Below are positions 25,606 to 33,294 of a stretch of DNA of 64,000 nt, piece after piece (position 1 is the first letter of the stretch; the number at the start of each line of letters is the position of its first letter). The stretch is from an uncultured Oscillibacter sp. (lineage in GTDB: Bacteria > Bacillota > Clostridia > Oscillospirales > Oscillospiraceae). Position numbers and translations under genes: made by a program. The notes below the pieces were generated by a model that ran no database searches, had not been told where the DNA came from, and saw only the letters and a program-made list of their open reading frames with translations. The DNA lies in assembly GCA_910577405.1 (NCBI GenBank), contig CAJTMG010000014.1, positions 1-64,000 on the forward strand, in the 5' to 3' direction.

Positions 25606-26646
25606 TCAGACGCCCAGGCCGTTCTTGGCCACGGTCAGCATGGGGTCCAGGAACTCGCCGGACAGTAAGTAAATTGTCTCGCTGTCGTTCAGTCTTACGC
25701 AGCGGTCACTGTCCATCGCCGCGCCTACGGTCAGGGTGACGGTCTGTTCGCTGCCCTTTGTTCCATAGACGGCCTTCAGGACTGCCTCCGGACGGTCAAA
25801 GCCGCAGATTTCCGCCGCCTCGTCGCTGGGCCGGTAGTCCAGACATCTGGCGAAGCTCATGGCGTTCAGGTCCTCCAGAATGGCGCTTAGCTGGGCGTTG
25901 TTTGTCACGTTGTCGTTGCCCTGAAACCAGAGCGTCCCGCCGTCAGACTGCCGGGCCTCCAGTGTGACGGCAGGCGGTTCGGGAACTGCCTCCGGCTCGC
26001 CGCTCTCACTGGTTTCCGCCTCCGGCTCCGGACCCTGAATGACGATTTCCAGCAGTTTGTCCGCGCTCAGGTCCGGCAGTTCGGGGAGCCTGCACATATC
26101 ATAGATCGGGGTCTGTATCATCTGATAAATGCCGCCGTCCACGATATAGACCGTGGTTTCATCGCCGTTCATTTGGAGGTATCGGCTTTTTCCGTCGGTG
26201 GTGGTTTTCCCGAAAAGCAGGGTCCGCTTCACTCCCTGCCCGTCGGTTACGGCAAGGCTGGCGTTGGAATCCGTAAAGCCGTAGCTCTCCATAGACTCCG
26301 TGGCGTCAAGGGTCTGCTGGAAGTGGAGTCCGCCCAGGATTTCGATCATCTCCAGCAGCGCGGCGTCGTCCAGAGGGAATTCCGGATCGTCGTCCCAGAC
26401 CCATTTGCCATTTTCGTCCAGGGAGAAGGACAGGGCGGCGACGCTGTTCTGAAACTGTAGGGCAGTGCAGGCGGGGGCTTCGCCGTTCTTCCCGGAAAAT
26501 ACGGGCTGTCCGGCGGAAGCCCTGGGGTTCTGCACGGCGTCGCGGCTGTCCCTGTAGCGGGCCCCGGAGAGAATCAGAATAAGGGCGAACATCCCCGCGG
26601 CGATGCAGGCAAGGATGGTATTGGTCCGCCGTTGTTTCCAAGTCAT
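25606..26646 (-). CDS. DUF4340 domain-containing membrane-anchored protein
   Basis: A 346-residue protein with one N-terminal membrane helix (TILACIAAGMFALILILSGA, about 10-29) and a large extracytoplasmic part. Residues 60-200 match DUF4340: QQTLDATESMESYGFTDSNA, TLLFGKTTTDGKSRYLQMNG, VYIVDGGIYQMI. A second similar stretch is in 235-335. ATG 26646 follows AGGAGG. DUF4340 proteins usually sit with gliding-type ABC transporter (GldG) genes; none is present here. It is transcribed with the orphan response regulator. Confidence 0.82.
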   Translation of the reverse strand: MTWKQRRTNTILACIAAGMFALILILSGARYRDSRDAVQNPRASAGQPVFSGKNGEAPACTALQFQNSVAALSFSLDENGKWVWDDDPEFPLDDAALLEMIEILGGLHFQQTLDATESMESYGFTDSNASLAVTDGQGVKRTLLFGKTTTDGKSRYLQMNGDETTVYIVDGGIYQMIQTPIYDMCRLPELPDLSADKLLEIVIQGPEPEAETSESGEPEAVPEPPAVTLEARQSDGGTLWFQGNDNVTNNAQLSAILEDLNAMSFARCLDYRPSDEAAEICGFDRPEAVLKAVYGTKGSEQTVTLTVGAAMDSDRCVRLNDSETIYLLSGEFLDPMLTVAKNGLGV

Positions 26647-26897
26647 AGAGAAGCCTCCTAGCATCTGTACATCTGAACTCACCCGGGACGCCCTCCGGAA
26701 AAGCAGACGGCGGTCCCCAGGTTATCCCGTTATTATAGCGGGTTTTCCTGCCGCCGTCAAACAAAAACGGGGATAAAATAAGTTCAAAAAATATTCACAA
26801 TTTTTCAAGGTTGGTTTTATGCTTTTCGGGTATCCTAAGCCTATCCTCTCCGGAGGAGATACGATTTCCTCTCTTTCTGTTTCTTTTCCCTCTTTTT

Positions 26898-26941
26898 GGG
26901 CCGGCTGCGGACGAAATCCCGTGGACCGGCCCCCTTTTTTT
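26898..26941 (+). terminator. Strong rho-independent terminator with no gene upstream on its strand
   Basis: GGGCCGG at 26898-26904 pairs with CCGGCCC about 20 nt on, followed by seven Ts. The gene on its left is on the other strand. Confidence 0.7.
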
Positions 26942-26949
26942 GCCGTCTC

Positions 26950-26978
26950 TTGTTTTGCGGCGCGTGCTGTGCTATCAT
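26950..26978 (+). promoter_or_regulatory. Sigma-A promoter upstream of the DUF3795 remnant
   Basis: TTGTTT at 26950-26955 and TATCAT at 26973-26978, 17 bp apart. Confidence 0.45.
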
Positions 26979-27020
26979 TAGTGCCATGAAGTGCAATTTG
27001 TGGGGGTAATAAATGATGAA

Positions 27021-27324
27021 ATGAGAATTGGGAATCGCCAGATGTGGACTTGCCTGCTGTCTGTGTTCAGAAAATGCAGACTGCAATGGCTGTGATTCGG
27101 ATAACTGTCCTGACTATGCCCGGCGCGAAAACAGAAGATGCTCCTTCGAGAAGGGATTCTCAGGCTGTTATGTCTGTGAAAAGGACTGCAAAAGAGGATT
27201 GCTGAACAAAATCAAGCCATATGGATTCACATTGTTTATAAAAAGATATGGGATAGAGCGGCTTCTTGACTGCCTTGAGGAAAATGAAAACAGAATCCCA
27301 GAAGCCGCCTCTTGCAATGCCTGA
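27021..27324 (+). pseudogene. DUF3795 family protein, frameshifted at the start and truncated
   Basis: The frame encodes IARCGLACCLCSENADCNGC and FSGCYVCEKDCKRGLLNKIK, the cysteine-rich signature of DUF3795. Family members begin MRIGIARCG. Here ATGAGAATT is present at 27021, but one extra G in the following GGGA shifts the frame, and the ATG pair at 27013 runs into TGA after three codons. The only uninterrupted start would be a TTG at 27028 without a ribosome site. The C-terminus also stops after LLDCLEENENRIPE, shorter than the family. Promoter and GGGGG ribosome site remain, so the decay looks recent. A sequencing error is the alternative. Confidence 0.7.
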
Positions 27325-27415
27325 CAGAATCGGCTATAATAAGATTGTCCGAAATTTCACGGACTGTAAAATCTCCGGACGGAATGCGACCGCCCGGCTA
27401 TTGGAGGAGACGCTT

Positions 27416-28930
27416 ATGAGAGGTGTACACAGCGCGGTAGACGACATTCGCCGGAGAGTCTTTACGGAAGTGGCAACCCTGGCCTACGAGGGCGGCGACC
27501 TGACTCGGGTCAATCTGATTCCCTATAAAATGATTCAGGGCGACGTGGCCGTTCACCGTCATGACGTGTTCCTGGAAAGGGCCATCGTCAAAGAGCGTGT
27601 CCGGCTGGCGCTGGGCATGAGTATGCTGGGAGATCAGCTTCCCATTTCCGCTACTATTGACGAGGCCGCTACCGACAAGAAGTATTTCGAAAATCCCTTG
27701 GTCAATATCATTCCCTTTGCCTGCAACGCCTGCCCGCCCAAACAGATCCGGATCACAGACAGCTGCCAGGGCTGCATTTCCCACCCCTGCATGAACGTCT
27801 GCCCCAAGGACGCTATTTACCTGGACAAGGATAAGCACTGTCATATCGACCAGGACAAGTGCATCAAGTGCGGCAAGTGCTTCAACCAGTGTCCTTACCG
27901 GGCCATCAGCAAAATCGAACGCCCCTGCGCCGCCGCCTGCGGTATGGACGCCATCGAGTCCGACGAGCTGGGCCGGGCGAAAATCAATTATGATAAGTGC
28001 GTCTCCTGCGGTATGTGCCTGGTCAACTGTCCCTTTGGCGCGATTGCCGACAAGAGCCAGATTTTCCAGGTGATCCACGCCATGCAGAAGCACGATAATG
28101 TGGTCGCCTGCGTCGCGCCTGCTTTCGTGGGGCAGTTCGGAAAGGACGCTACCCCCGCGAAGCTCAAGGCCGCTATGCGGATTCTTGGATTCAGCGACGT
28201 GGTAGAGGTTGCCATCGGCGCGGATCTCTGTACCGTGGAAGAGGCCCACGATTTCCTGGAGGAAGTGCCGGAAAAGCTGCCCTGGATGGGAACAAGCTGC
28301 TGCCCGGCGTGGTCCGTAATGGCAAAGAAGCTCTATCCGGAGTTCACCGAGTGCATCTCCATGGCTCTGACGCCGATGGTGATTACCGCCCGTATGGTGA
28401 AGAAGGACCATCCGGAAGCCAAAATCTGCTTCATTGGGCCCTGCGCCGCAAAGAAGCTGGAGGCAAACCGGAGAACCATCCGTTCGGACGTGGACTTCGT
28501 GCTGACCTTTGAGGAATTGCAGGGTATGTTCGACGCAAAGGACATCAATTTCGCAAATCTGGAAACCACTCCGGAAGACGAAATGACCGAAGGCACCGGA
28601 ATGGGCCGCGGTTTCGCAGTCGGCGGAGGCGTCGCGGCAGCCGTGGTGGAGGCCATCCGGCATATCGACCCGGACCGGGAGGTAAAGATTGAGTACGGCG
28701 ACGGACTGAAGGAATGCCGGAAGATGCTCGCCATGGCCAAGGCAGGAAAACGCAACGGCTATCTGCTGGAGGGTATGGGCTGTCCCGGCGGCTGTGTGGC
28801 TGGCGCGGGGACCATCCGGCCAGTACGGGAGACTACCGCCAGCGTTGCCCGCTTCAAGGACGCCGCGGAGGAGCTTAGCTGCACCACCAGTCCTTATCTC
28901 CACCGGCTGGAAGAGGTCGAGGAGAAATAA
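27416..28930 (+). CDS. Monomeric [FeFe] hydrogenase-like protein (group B type)
   Basis: A 504-residue iron-sulfur protein. Residues about 120-230 carry several [4Fe-4S] motifs: CNACPPKQ..CQGC, HPCMNVCPKDAI, CIKCGKCFNQCPYRAI and CVSCGMCLVNCPFGAI. The H-cluster domain follows with TSCCPAW (from residue 293), GPCAAKK (about 341) and EGMGCPGGCVAGAG (about 452), supplying the cysteines that hold the diiron site. The variant second and third motifs fit group B hydrogenases rather than the classic group A. It may evolve H2 from reduced ferredoxin or act as a redox sensor; no maturase (HydEFG) is in the window. ATG 27416 follows GGAGGAG. It sits alone, between the DUF3795 remnant and a terminator. 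Confidence 0.88.
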   Translation: MRGVHSAVDDIRRRVFTEVATLAYEGGDLTRVNLIPYKMIQGDVAVHRHDVFLERAIVKERVRLALGMSMLGDQLPISATIDEAATDKKYFENPLVNIIPFACNACPPKQIRITDSCQGCISHPCMNVCPKDAIYLDKDKHCHIDQDKCIKCGKCFNQCPYRAISKIERPCAAACGMDAIESDELGRAKINYDKCVSCGMCLVNCPFGAIADKSQIFQVIHAMQKHDNVVACVAPAFVGQFGKDATPAKLKAAMRILGFSDVVEVAIGADLCTVEEAHDFLEEVPEKLPWMGTSCCPAWSVMAKKLYPEFTECISMALTPMVITARMVKKDHPEAKICFIGPCAAKKLEANRRTIRSDVDFVLTFEELQGMFDAKDINFANLETTPEDEMTEGTGMGRGFAVGGGVAAAVVEAIRHIDPDREVKIEYGDGLKECRKMLAMAKAGKRNGYLLEGMGCPGGCVAGAGTIRPVRETTASVARFKDAAEELSCTTSPYLHRLEEVEEK

Positions 28931-28953
28931 CAGCAGCGATAAAAGATCTAAAA

Positions 28954-28986
28954 GGAGGGCGGTTTCTTTCCGTCCTTCTTTTTTAT
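28954..28986 (+). terminator. Terminator of the hydrogenase-like gene
   Basis: GGAGGGCGG pairs with CCGTCCTTC (two GU pairs) around a short loop, followed by a T run. Confidence 0.75.
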
Positions 28987-29074
28987 GCCGTTTTCCAAAA
29001 AAATTGTCAAATCTTCCTGTTCTTAGGAAATCGTTCAATCCTCCCTTATCTATATCTTTTATCTCTTGTCCAAT

Positions 29075-29110
29075 ATCTAAAAAGAAGTGGGAAGGCTGTC
29101 ACACCTCCCC
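29075..29110 (-). terminator. Terminator of the kor operon
   Basis: On the minus strand GGGGAGG (29110-29104) pairs with CCTTCCC (29095-29089), followed by ACTTCTTTTT. It lies 60 bp after the last gene. Confidence 0.65.
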
Positions 29111-29169
29111 ATTCTGATCAGATTTTTAAATGATTTCTTATCTCTTCCCTCATGCTTCCGGCCGAAAAC

Positions 29170-29736
29170 TCAGGCAGACTGCGGGATGGGGTCCAGCTCC
29201 GGGTCCGCGCAGGCCATGCCGCGATGCAGAGCCTCCAGATTCAGCGGGATCAGCTTCGCCTTTTTGCCGGTAAACATCTGGGCAATCATTTCCTCAATGG
29301 TCTCCTGCTTAAGGGCCCCGGAAGCCGCAATATACGCCCCCAGCATAACCATATTGGCTACCTTGGGATTGCCGATCTCATACGCGATGCCCTCACAGGG
29401 AACATAGATGGTCTTGATTCCGGGACGAACAAATTCCGCCGTCACCACAGAGCTGTTCACAAGCACCAGGCCGCCGGAACGCACCAGGGGACCAAACTTG
29501 TCGATGGACGGCGCATTCATGGCAATCAGCTCAGTGGAATAGGTAAAGACGGGGGAGCCGATGGGCCGGTCGGAAATGACGACAGAGCAGTTGGCCGTGC
29601 CGCCGCGCATCTCGGGTCCGTAGGAGGGCGCCCAGGTGACGTGGAAGCCCTCAGCCATGCCAGCCTCCACCAGATTCTTGCCGATGGACATGACACCCTG
29701 CCCGCCAAAACCGGAAATAATAATCTCCTTCTTCAT
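29170..29736 (-). CDS. korC: 2-Oxoacid:ferredoxin oxidoreductase, gamma subunit
   Basis: A 188-residue gamma subunit, starting MKKEIIISGFGGQGVMSIGK with the glycine-rich GFGGQGV loop. APSYGPEMRGGTANCSVVIS is diagnostic for KorC/VorC. ATG 29736 is preferred to the in-frame TTG at 29745, because GGAGG is 10 bp before it. The gene overlaps the stop region of the beta subunit. In the four-subunit enzyme it completes the 2-oxoglutarate or branched-chain 2-oxoacid oxidoreductase, making acyl-CoA, CO2 and reduced ferredoxin. Confidence 0.93.
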   Translation of the reverse strand: MKKEIIISGFGGQGVMSIGKNLVEAGMAEGFHVTWAPSYGPEMRGGTANCSVVISDRPIGSPVFTYSTELIAMNAPSIDKFGPLVRSGGLVLVNSSVVTAEFVRPGIKTIYVPCEGIAYEIGNPKVANMVMLGAYIAASGALKQETIEEMIAQMFTGKKAKLIPLNLEALHRGMACADPELDPIPQSA

Positions 29737-29741
29737 CGTGG

Positions 29742-30494
29742 TCAAGCCTCCTTCTTCAGACCGGCGTCCTTAATCACGCCCAATGGATAGTAAGGAATCA
29801 TGTTTTCTTTCAGCCACTCCACAGCCTTTACCGGCGTCATACCCCAGTTGGTGGGGCAGGTGGACAGGACTTCCACAAACGTAAAGCCCTCTCGGTTCAT
29901 CTGCTTCTCAAAGGCTTTCTTAATGGCCCGTTTCGCCTTGTTCAGGTTCGGGATATCGGTCACGCAGACCCGCTCGGCATAGACGCAGCCGTCCAGCGTC
30001 GCCAGCATCTCCGCGACCCGGATGGGCATCCCCGCCTGCTCCACGGTCCGTCCGCTCTGGCAGGTGGTGGCCCTCTGTCCAATCAGCGTTGTGGGGGCCA
30101 TTTGTCCGCCGGTCATGCCGTAAATGGCGTTGTTGACAAAAATAGTGGTAATTTTCTCACCCCTCATGGCCGCATGGACGATTTCCGCCGCGCCAATGGA
30201 GGCAAGGTCGCCGTCGCCCTGGTAGGTAAAGACAGCCTGTGCGGGATGGGTCCGCTTGATTCCGGTAGCCACGGCAGGCGCGCGGCCATGAGCGGCCTCC
30301 AGCATATCGCAGTTAAAATAGTTGAAGGCAAAGACAGAGCATCCCACGGGACACACGCCGATGGCCTCGTCCAAAAGCCCCAGTTCTGTCAGACACTCCC
30401 CCACCAGCTTATGTATAATCCCATGGTGACATCCCGGGCAGTAATGCAGCTCATTGTCCGTCAGGCCCGGCGTCTTCTCGTATACGATCGCCAT
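29742..30494 (-). CDS. korB: 2-Oxoacid:ferredoxin oxidoreductase, beta subunit (thiamine-diphosphate binding)
   Basis: A 250-residue subunit. HYCPGCHHGIIHKLVGE opens the fold, and the ThDP motif is GDGDLASIGAAEIVHAAMRG ending in FVNNAIYGMTGGQMAPT. CPVGCSVFAFNYFNCD contributes cysteines near the ThDP site. It starts 1 bp after the alpha subunit stop, so the two are tightly coupled. The family includes KorB and VorA; sequence alone does not settle whether 2-oxoglutarate or 2-oxoisovalerate is the substrate. Confidence 0.94.
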   Translation of the reverse strand: MAIVYEKTPGLTDNELHYCPGCHHGIIHKLVGECLTELGLLDEAIGVCPVGCSVFAFNYFNCDMLEAAHGRAPAVATGIKRTHPAQAVFTYQGDGDLASIGAAEIVHAAMRGEKITTIFVNNAIYGMTGGQMAPTTLIGQRATTCQSGRTVEQAGMPIRVAEMLATLDGCVYAERVCVTDIPNLNKAKRAIKKAFEKQMNREGFTFVEVLSTCPTNWGMTPVKAVEWLKENMIPYYPLGVIKDAGLKKEA

Positions 30495-30495
30495 A

Positions 30496-31566
30496 TCAAA
30501 CGCCCTCCTTCAGCGCGGCCCTTGCAGCTTCGGCCATTTCCTCCACCGTTGGAATCATGCCCCCGGCGTGGCCCAGATAGCGCACCGGCTTCCGGCCCTC
30601 CACGGCTATGCGCACATCGTCCAGCATCTGACCCGTGCTGCTCATTTCCACATCCAGAATCGCCTTCACGCCGTCCTTTTCCGCCAGAGCCCGCAGCGCC
30701 TTTGTGGGGTATGGCCAAAGGGTGACAGGGCGGAACAGGCCCACCTTCAAGCCTTCTTCCCGCAGCGTCTCAATGGCGGAAAGGGCAATCCGGGCAGGGG
30801 TGCCGTAGGCTGTGATGATAATCTCGGCATCCTCGCAGCTCTCCTCGGCCCAGCGGACTTCCTTTTCCTCAATCAGGGCGTATTTCTTCGTCAGACGCAC
30901 ATTGTGCTGATCGCAGGCCTCCGGGTCCATGTACAGCGAATTGATGTTGTTGGTATGGTCCCGGCCCTTCTTCCCGCAGGCGGCCCAATCCTTCGGCGGC
31001 AGGTCCCGTTTGGGAATCGGGCGCCACTCGATAGGTTCCATCATCTGCCCGATCAGGCCGTCGCAGAGGACAACTACGGGGGTCCGGTACAGGTCGGCGA
31101 TATCGAAAGCCTCCTGGACAAAATCCACCGTCTCCTGCACGTTGGACGGCGCCAGCACCACGGTCCTGTAATCGCCGTTGCCTCCGCCCCGGGTAGCCTG
31201 GAAGTAATCCCCCTGCGCCGGCTGTATGGTCCCCAGTCCCGGACCGCCCCGCATACAGTTGACGATCACGCAGGGCAGTTCCGCGGCGGCCAGGTATGTA
31301 ATGCCCTCCTGCTTCAGGCTGATACCAGGCGAGGAGGACGAGGTCATGGTACGCTTTCCGGTACCTGCCGCGCCGTAGACCATATTGATGGCGGCCACCT
31401 CAGACTCCGACTGCACGAAGACGCCGCCGGCAGCAGGCAGATGGACGGACATATATTCCGGCACTTCACTCTGGGGGGTAATGGGGTATCCGAAGAAGCA
31501 CTCGCACCCGCCCCGGATGGCGGCTTCCGCAATGGCTTCGTTGCCTTTCCAAAGTTCCTTGGCCAT
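30496..31566 (-). CDS. korA: 2-Oxoacid:ferredoxin oxidoreductase, alpha subunit
   Basis: A 356-residue alpha subunit, starting MAKELWKGNEAIAEAAIRGG. FFGYPITPQSEVPEYM is the hallmark ThDP-pyrimidine region, QSESEVAAINMVYGAAGTGK and MTSSSSPGISLKQEGI follow, and the C-terminal transketolase-like domain has DVEMSSTGQMLDDVR. ATG 31566 is placed by AAAGGAGG. It lies 14 bp after the ferredoxin subunit gene. Confidence 0.94.
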   Translation of the reverse strand: MAKELWKGNEAIAEAAIRGGCECFFGYPITPQSEVPEYMSVHLPAAGGVFVQSESEVAAINMVYGAAGTGKRTMTSSSSPGISLKQEGITYLAAAELPCVIVNCMRGGPGLGTIQPAQGDYFQATRGGGNGDYRTVVLAPSNVQETVDFVQEAFDIADLYRTPVVVLCDGLIGQMMEPIEWRPIPKRDLPPKDWAACGKKGRDHTNNINSLYMDPEACDQHNVRLTKKYALIEEKEVRWAEESCEDAEIIITAYGTPARIALSAIETLREEGLKVGLFRPVTLWPYPTKALRALAEKDGVKAILDVEMSSTGQMLDDVRIAVEGRKPVRYLGHAGGMIPTVEEMAEAARAALKEGV

Positions 31567-31580
31567 ATGGCATCCTCCTT

Positions 31581-31793
31581 TCAGAACTTTTCCACGGTAA
31601 TAATGGAATCCGGGCACATCTTCGCACAGCTGGCGCAGGCGATACACTGACTGATATCCGTCACCGCCGCCGGGTGGTAGCCCTTGCGGTTAATCACGGC
31701 CGTGTCTATGGCTATGATCTTTTTGGGGCAGACGGTGACGCAGAGTTCACAGCCCTTGCAGCGGTCGGAACGGAAGGTTACTTTGGCGGTCAT
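31581..31793 (-). CDS. korD: 2-Oxoacid:ferredoxin oxidoreductase, delta (ferredoxin-like) subunit
   Basis: A 70-residue protein with two [4Fe-4S] motifs: CKGCELCVTVCP (about 11-22) and CIACASCAKMCP (about 50-61). It transfers electrons from the ThDP centre to external ferredoxin. ATG 31793 follows AAAGGAG; a longer in-frame extension lies inside the previous gene. The order delta-alpha-beta-gamma is that of KorDABC/VorDABC operons. Confidence 0.92.
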   Translation of the reverse strand: MTAKVTFRSDRCKGCELCVTVCPKKIIAIDTAVINRKGYHPAAVTDISQCIACASCAKMCPDSIITVEKF

Positions 31794-31810
31794 AAGGCAC
31801 TCCTTTCCCG

Positions 31811-32473
31811 TCATTCCCAAGGCTTTTTCATATAGATTTCCAACGGAAACACCGTCAGGTCCGAAAGCGCGGGCAGGAATTTTGTCTCCGCGGTATGGCA
31901 CAGCACAGGCAGTCCTGTTTTCTCAGCGACTTCCTCCGCCAGCGCCGCGCCCTTCCGGATTTCCTCTGCTGTTGTCTCCCGGCAGAGGTGGGTATTGTTC
32001 ACCAGCCCGGAGCAGGTCAGGCCGCAGGTCTGCTCAATGCCCCGGAGATAGGCGATGGCGCTTTCCGCGGTCCGTACTTCCGGCCGGTTGGCGTTGAGGA
32101 CGTACAGAAGCTGACAGTCCTCCTGCACGATCTTCGGCTGAAATCTGGCCAGCACCCTTGCGCCTACAGGGTCCCCGCCGATATCCAGCACCCCCCGCAC
32201 GTCCCGGTTCTCCAGTATGGCCAGCAGTTCGGCAGGCAGGGCGGGCACGTCAGCGTCGGAGCAAGCCTGTGAGCTGGAAATCACCCGCACCCCGGCCGCT
32301 TCCAGCTCCGGACGGCGTTCCCGGGACCGGAAGTAGGGATTCACGATATCCAGATCCGCCAGCATCACCGGCCCGTTCTCCCTGGCCAGCTTCAGGGCGA
32401 GATTCACGGCGAATTCCGTCTTCCCGGTGCCGTAATGACCGGTGACGATGGTTATGCGATGGAAGGCTTTCAA
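31811..32473 (-). CDS. P-loop ATPase (MinD/ParA-like), first gene of the kor operon
   Basis: A 220-residue nucleotide-binding protein. HRITIVTGHYGTGKTEFAVN holds the Walker A loop, and VMLADLDIVNPYF the Walker A' region; LDIGGDPVGARVL resembles a Walker B switch. No ATG lies near the family start, and the TTG at 32473 has GGAGGG 8 bp upstream, so TTG is proposed. It is 17 bp before korD. It may help assemble or insert iron-sulfur clusters or load a cofactor for the oxidoreductase; that is inference from the fold and the operon. Not recognised by name. Confidence 0.78.
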   Translation of the reverse strand: MKAFHRITIVTGHYGTGKTEFAVNLALKLARENGPVMLADLDIVNPYFRSRERRPELEAAGVRVISSSQACSDADVPALPAELLAILENRDVRGVLDIGGDPVGARVLARFQPKIVQEDCQLLYVLNANRPEVRTAESAIAYLRGIEQTCGLTCSGLVNNTHLCRETTAEEIRKGAALAEEVAEKTGLPVLCHTAETKFLPALSDLTVFPLEIYMKKPWE

Positions 32474-32533
32474 GACAGCATCCCTCCTGACACGCCGCGT
32501 GTTGTCAGATTTTCTTCCCCGTTGTATGATGTC

Positions 32534-32562
32534 ATTGTATACCAATTTTACACCGCTGTCAA
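32534..32562 (-). promoter_or_regulatory. Sigma-A promoter of the kor operon
   Basis: On the minus strand TTGACA (32562-32557) and TACAAT (32539-32534), spacing 17 bp; close to consensus. Confidence 0.65.
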
Positions 32563-32739
32563 GCACCTTCTTGTATTTTCTCTACAAAAGAAAGACGCCG
32601 CTTCCAAGGGTCTCGTCCGTACGCCGAAAGAGCCTGTATCGGATGCGCTGTTCCTTCACTGCCATCCTATGACCAGATTGGCAGAACGGAACGGACTCTT
32701 TTGCCTTTCGTGCTGTTCGCTCACGATTTTGGCCATCGG

Positions 32740-32768
32740 TTGACGCTGAAAATGATCTGTTATATAAT
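32740..32768 (+). promoter_or_regulatory. Near-consensus sigma-A promoter
   Basis: TTGACG at 32740-32745 and TATAAT at 32763-32768, spacing 17 bp, about 40 bp before the proposed TTG start of the next gene. Confidence 0.65.
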
Positions 32769-32806
32769 CAAAGCGCTGAACGGAATTGAATTGGAGGATC
32801 AGGACA

Positions 32807-33154
32807 TTGAACATATGGCAGTATTTTCGGAGCATTGCTGTATCAAAAAGTATTGCTGCAATTCTATTTGTGTTTCGCCCCTGCCGGGATGCAGACAGAG
32901 TGATTTTGGACTCTTGTACCGGCTGGGTCAGGCATATGGGAAGGTTTTCTGAAAGCAGGACATATAAATTTACCCTTGATGCACAGTTGTCAAAGGGAAA
33001 CGCAGAGGTGCTCCTGCTGGACGCAAAAAAGAAACCGTTAATGAAGCTGAACCGGCAGTCCTCTACAGGTACAATCGCTTTGGATGGGAAAAACAGGTAT
33101 TATTTGTACTGGAAGTTTAAAGACGCTGCTGGCAAATGTGAGCTGCGTTGGTAA
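32807..33154 (+). CDS. Small secreted or membrane-anchored hypothetical protein
   Basis: A 115-residue frame. TTG 32807 is proposed because GGAGG lies 9 bp upstream and a strong promoter precedes it; the start is MNIWQYFRSIAVSKSIAAIL. A hydrophobic segment (SIAAILFVF) followed by a Cys at about residue 26 looks like a lipoprotein signal whose lipobox is poor (FRPC instead of LAGC), so it may be mutated. The rest (SESRTYKFTLDAQLSKGNAE, GKNRYYLYWKFKDAAGKCEL) reads as a small beta-rich domain. The family is not recognised. No neighbour suggests a role. Confidence 0.55.
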   Translation: MNIWQYFRSIAVSKSIAAILFVFRPCRDADRVILDSCTGWVRHMGRFSESRTYKFTLDAQLSKGNAEVLLLDAKKKPLMKLNRQSSTGTIALDGKNRYYLYWKFKDAAGKCELRW

Positions 33155-33244
33155 GAGGCGTGAATTTCCAATGATCGGACGGTTATCCGCTGCAAGTAAT
33201 TGCCCGCGCCGTTGTAAGCTGAAAGAGATATGGAACGCCGCACC

Positions 33245-33273
33245 TTGACAAGCACACATCGGCACCGTATAAT
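33245..33273 (+). promoter_or_regulatory. Consensus sigma-A promoter of the coiled-coil gene
   Basis: TTGACA at 33245-33250 and TATAAT at 33268-33273 with 17 bp between; both boxes are perfect. Confidence 0.75.
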
Positions 33274-33294
33274 AGCTTCAAGGAGGGATGCAGA

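Larger units (their letters stand above)
26647..27012. other. Intergenic region with an orphan plus-strand terminator
   Basis: No gene seen. It holds a partial palindrome TATCCTCTCCGGAGGAGATA near 26841-26860, the strong terminator at 26898-26941, and the promoter at 26950-26978 for the DUF3795 remnant. A plus-strand transcript ending at the terminator would be a short RNA of roughly 100-130 nt, but I see only weak promoter boxes for it. Confidence 0.4.
32474..32806. other. Divergent control region between the kor operon and a small gene
   Basis: About 330 bp. It contains the kor promoter at 32534-32562 with a hairpin (CTGACA...TGTCAG near 32481-32504) abutting the ribosome site of the ATPase gene, then about 170 bp with no gene, then the plus-strand promoter at 32740-32768. 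The stem could also be a protein-binding palindrome. Confidence 0.5.

Noticed and set aside
32701..32952. An overlapping plus frame with an LPGC lipobox-like stretch
   Set aside because: It starts before the promoter's expected start, and ends quickly. The frame starting at 32807 has the ribosome site. A past frameshift between the two cannot be excluded.
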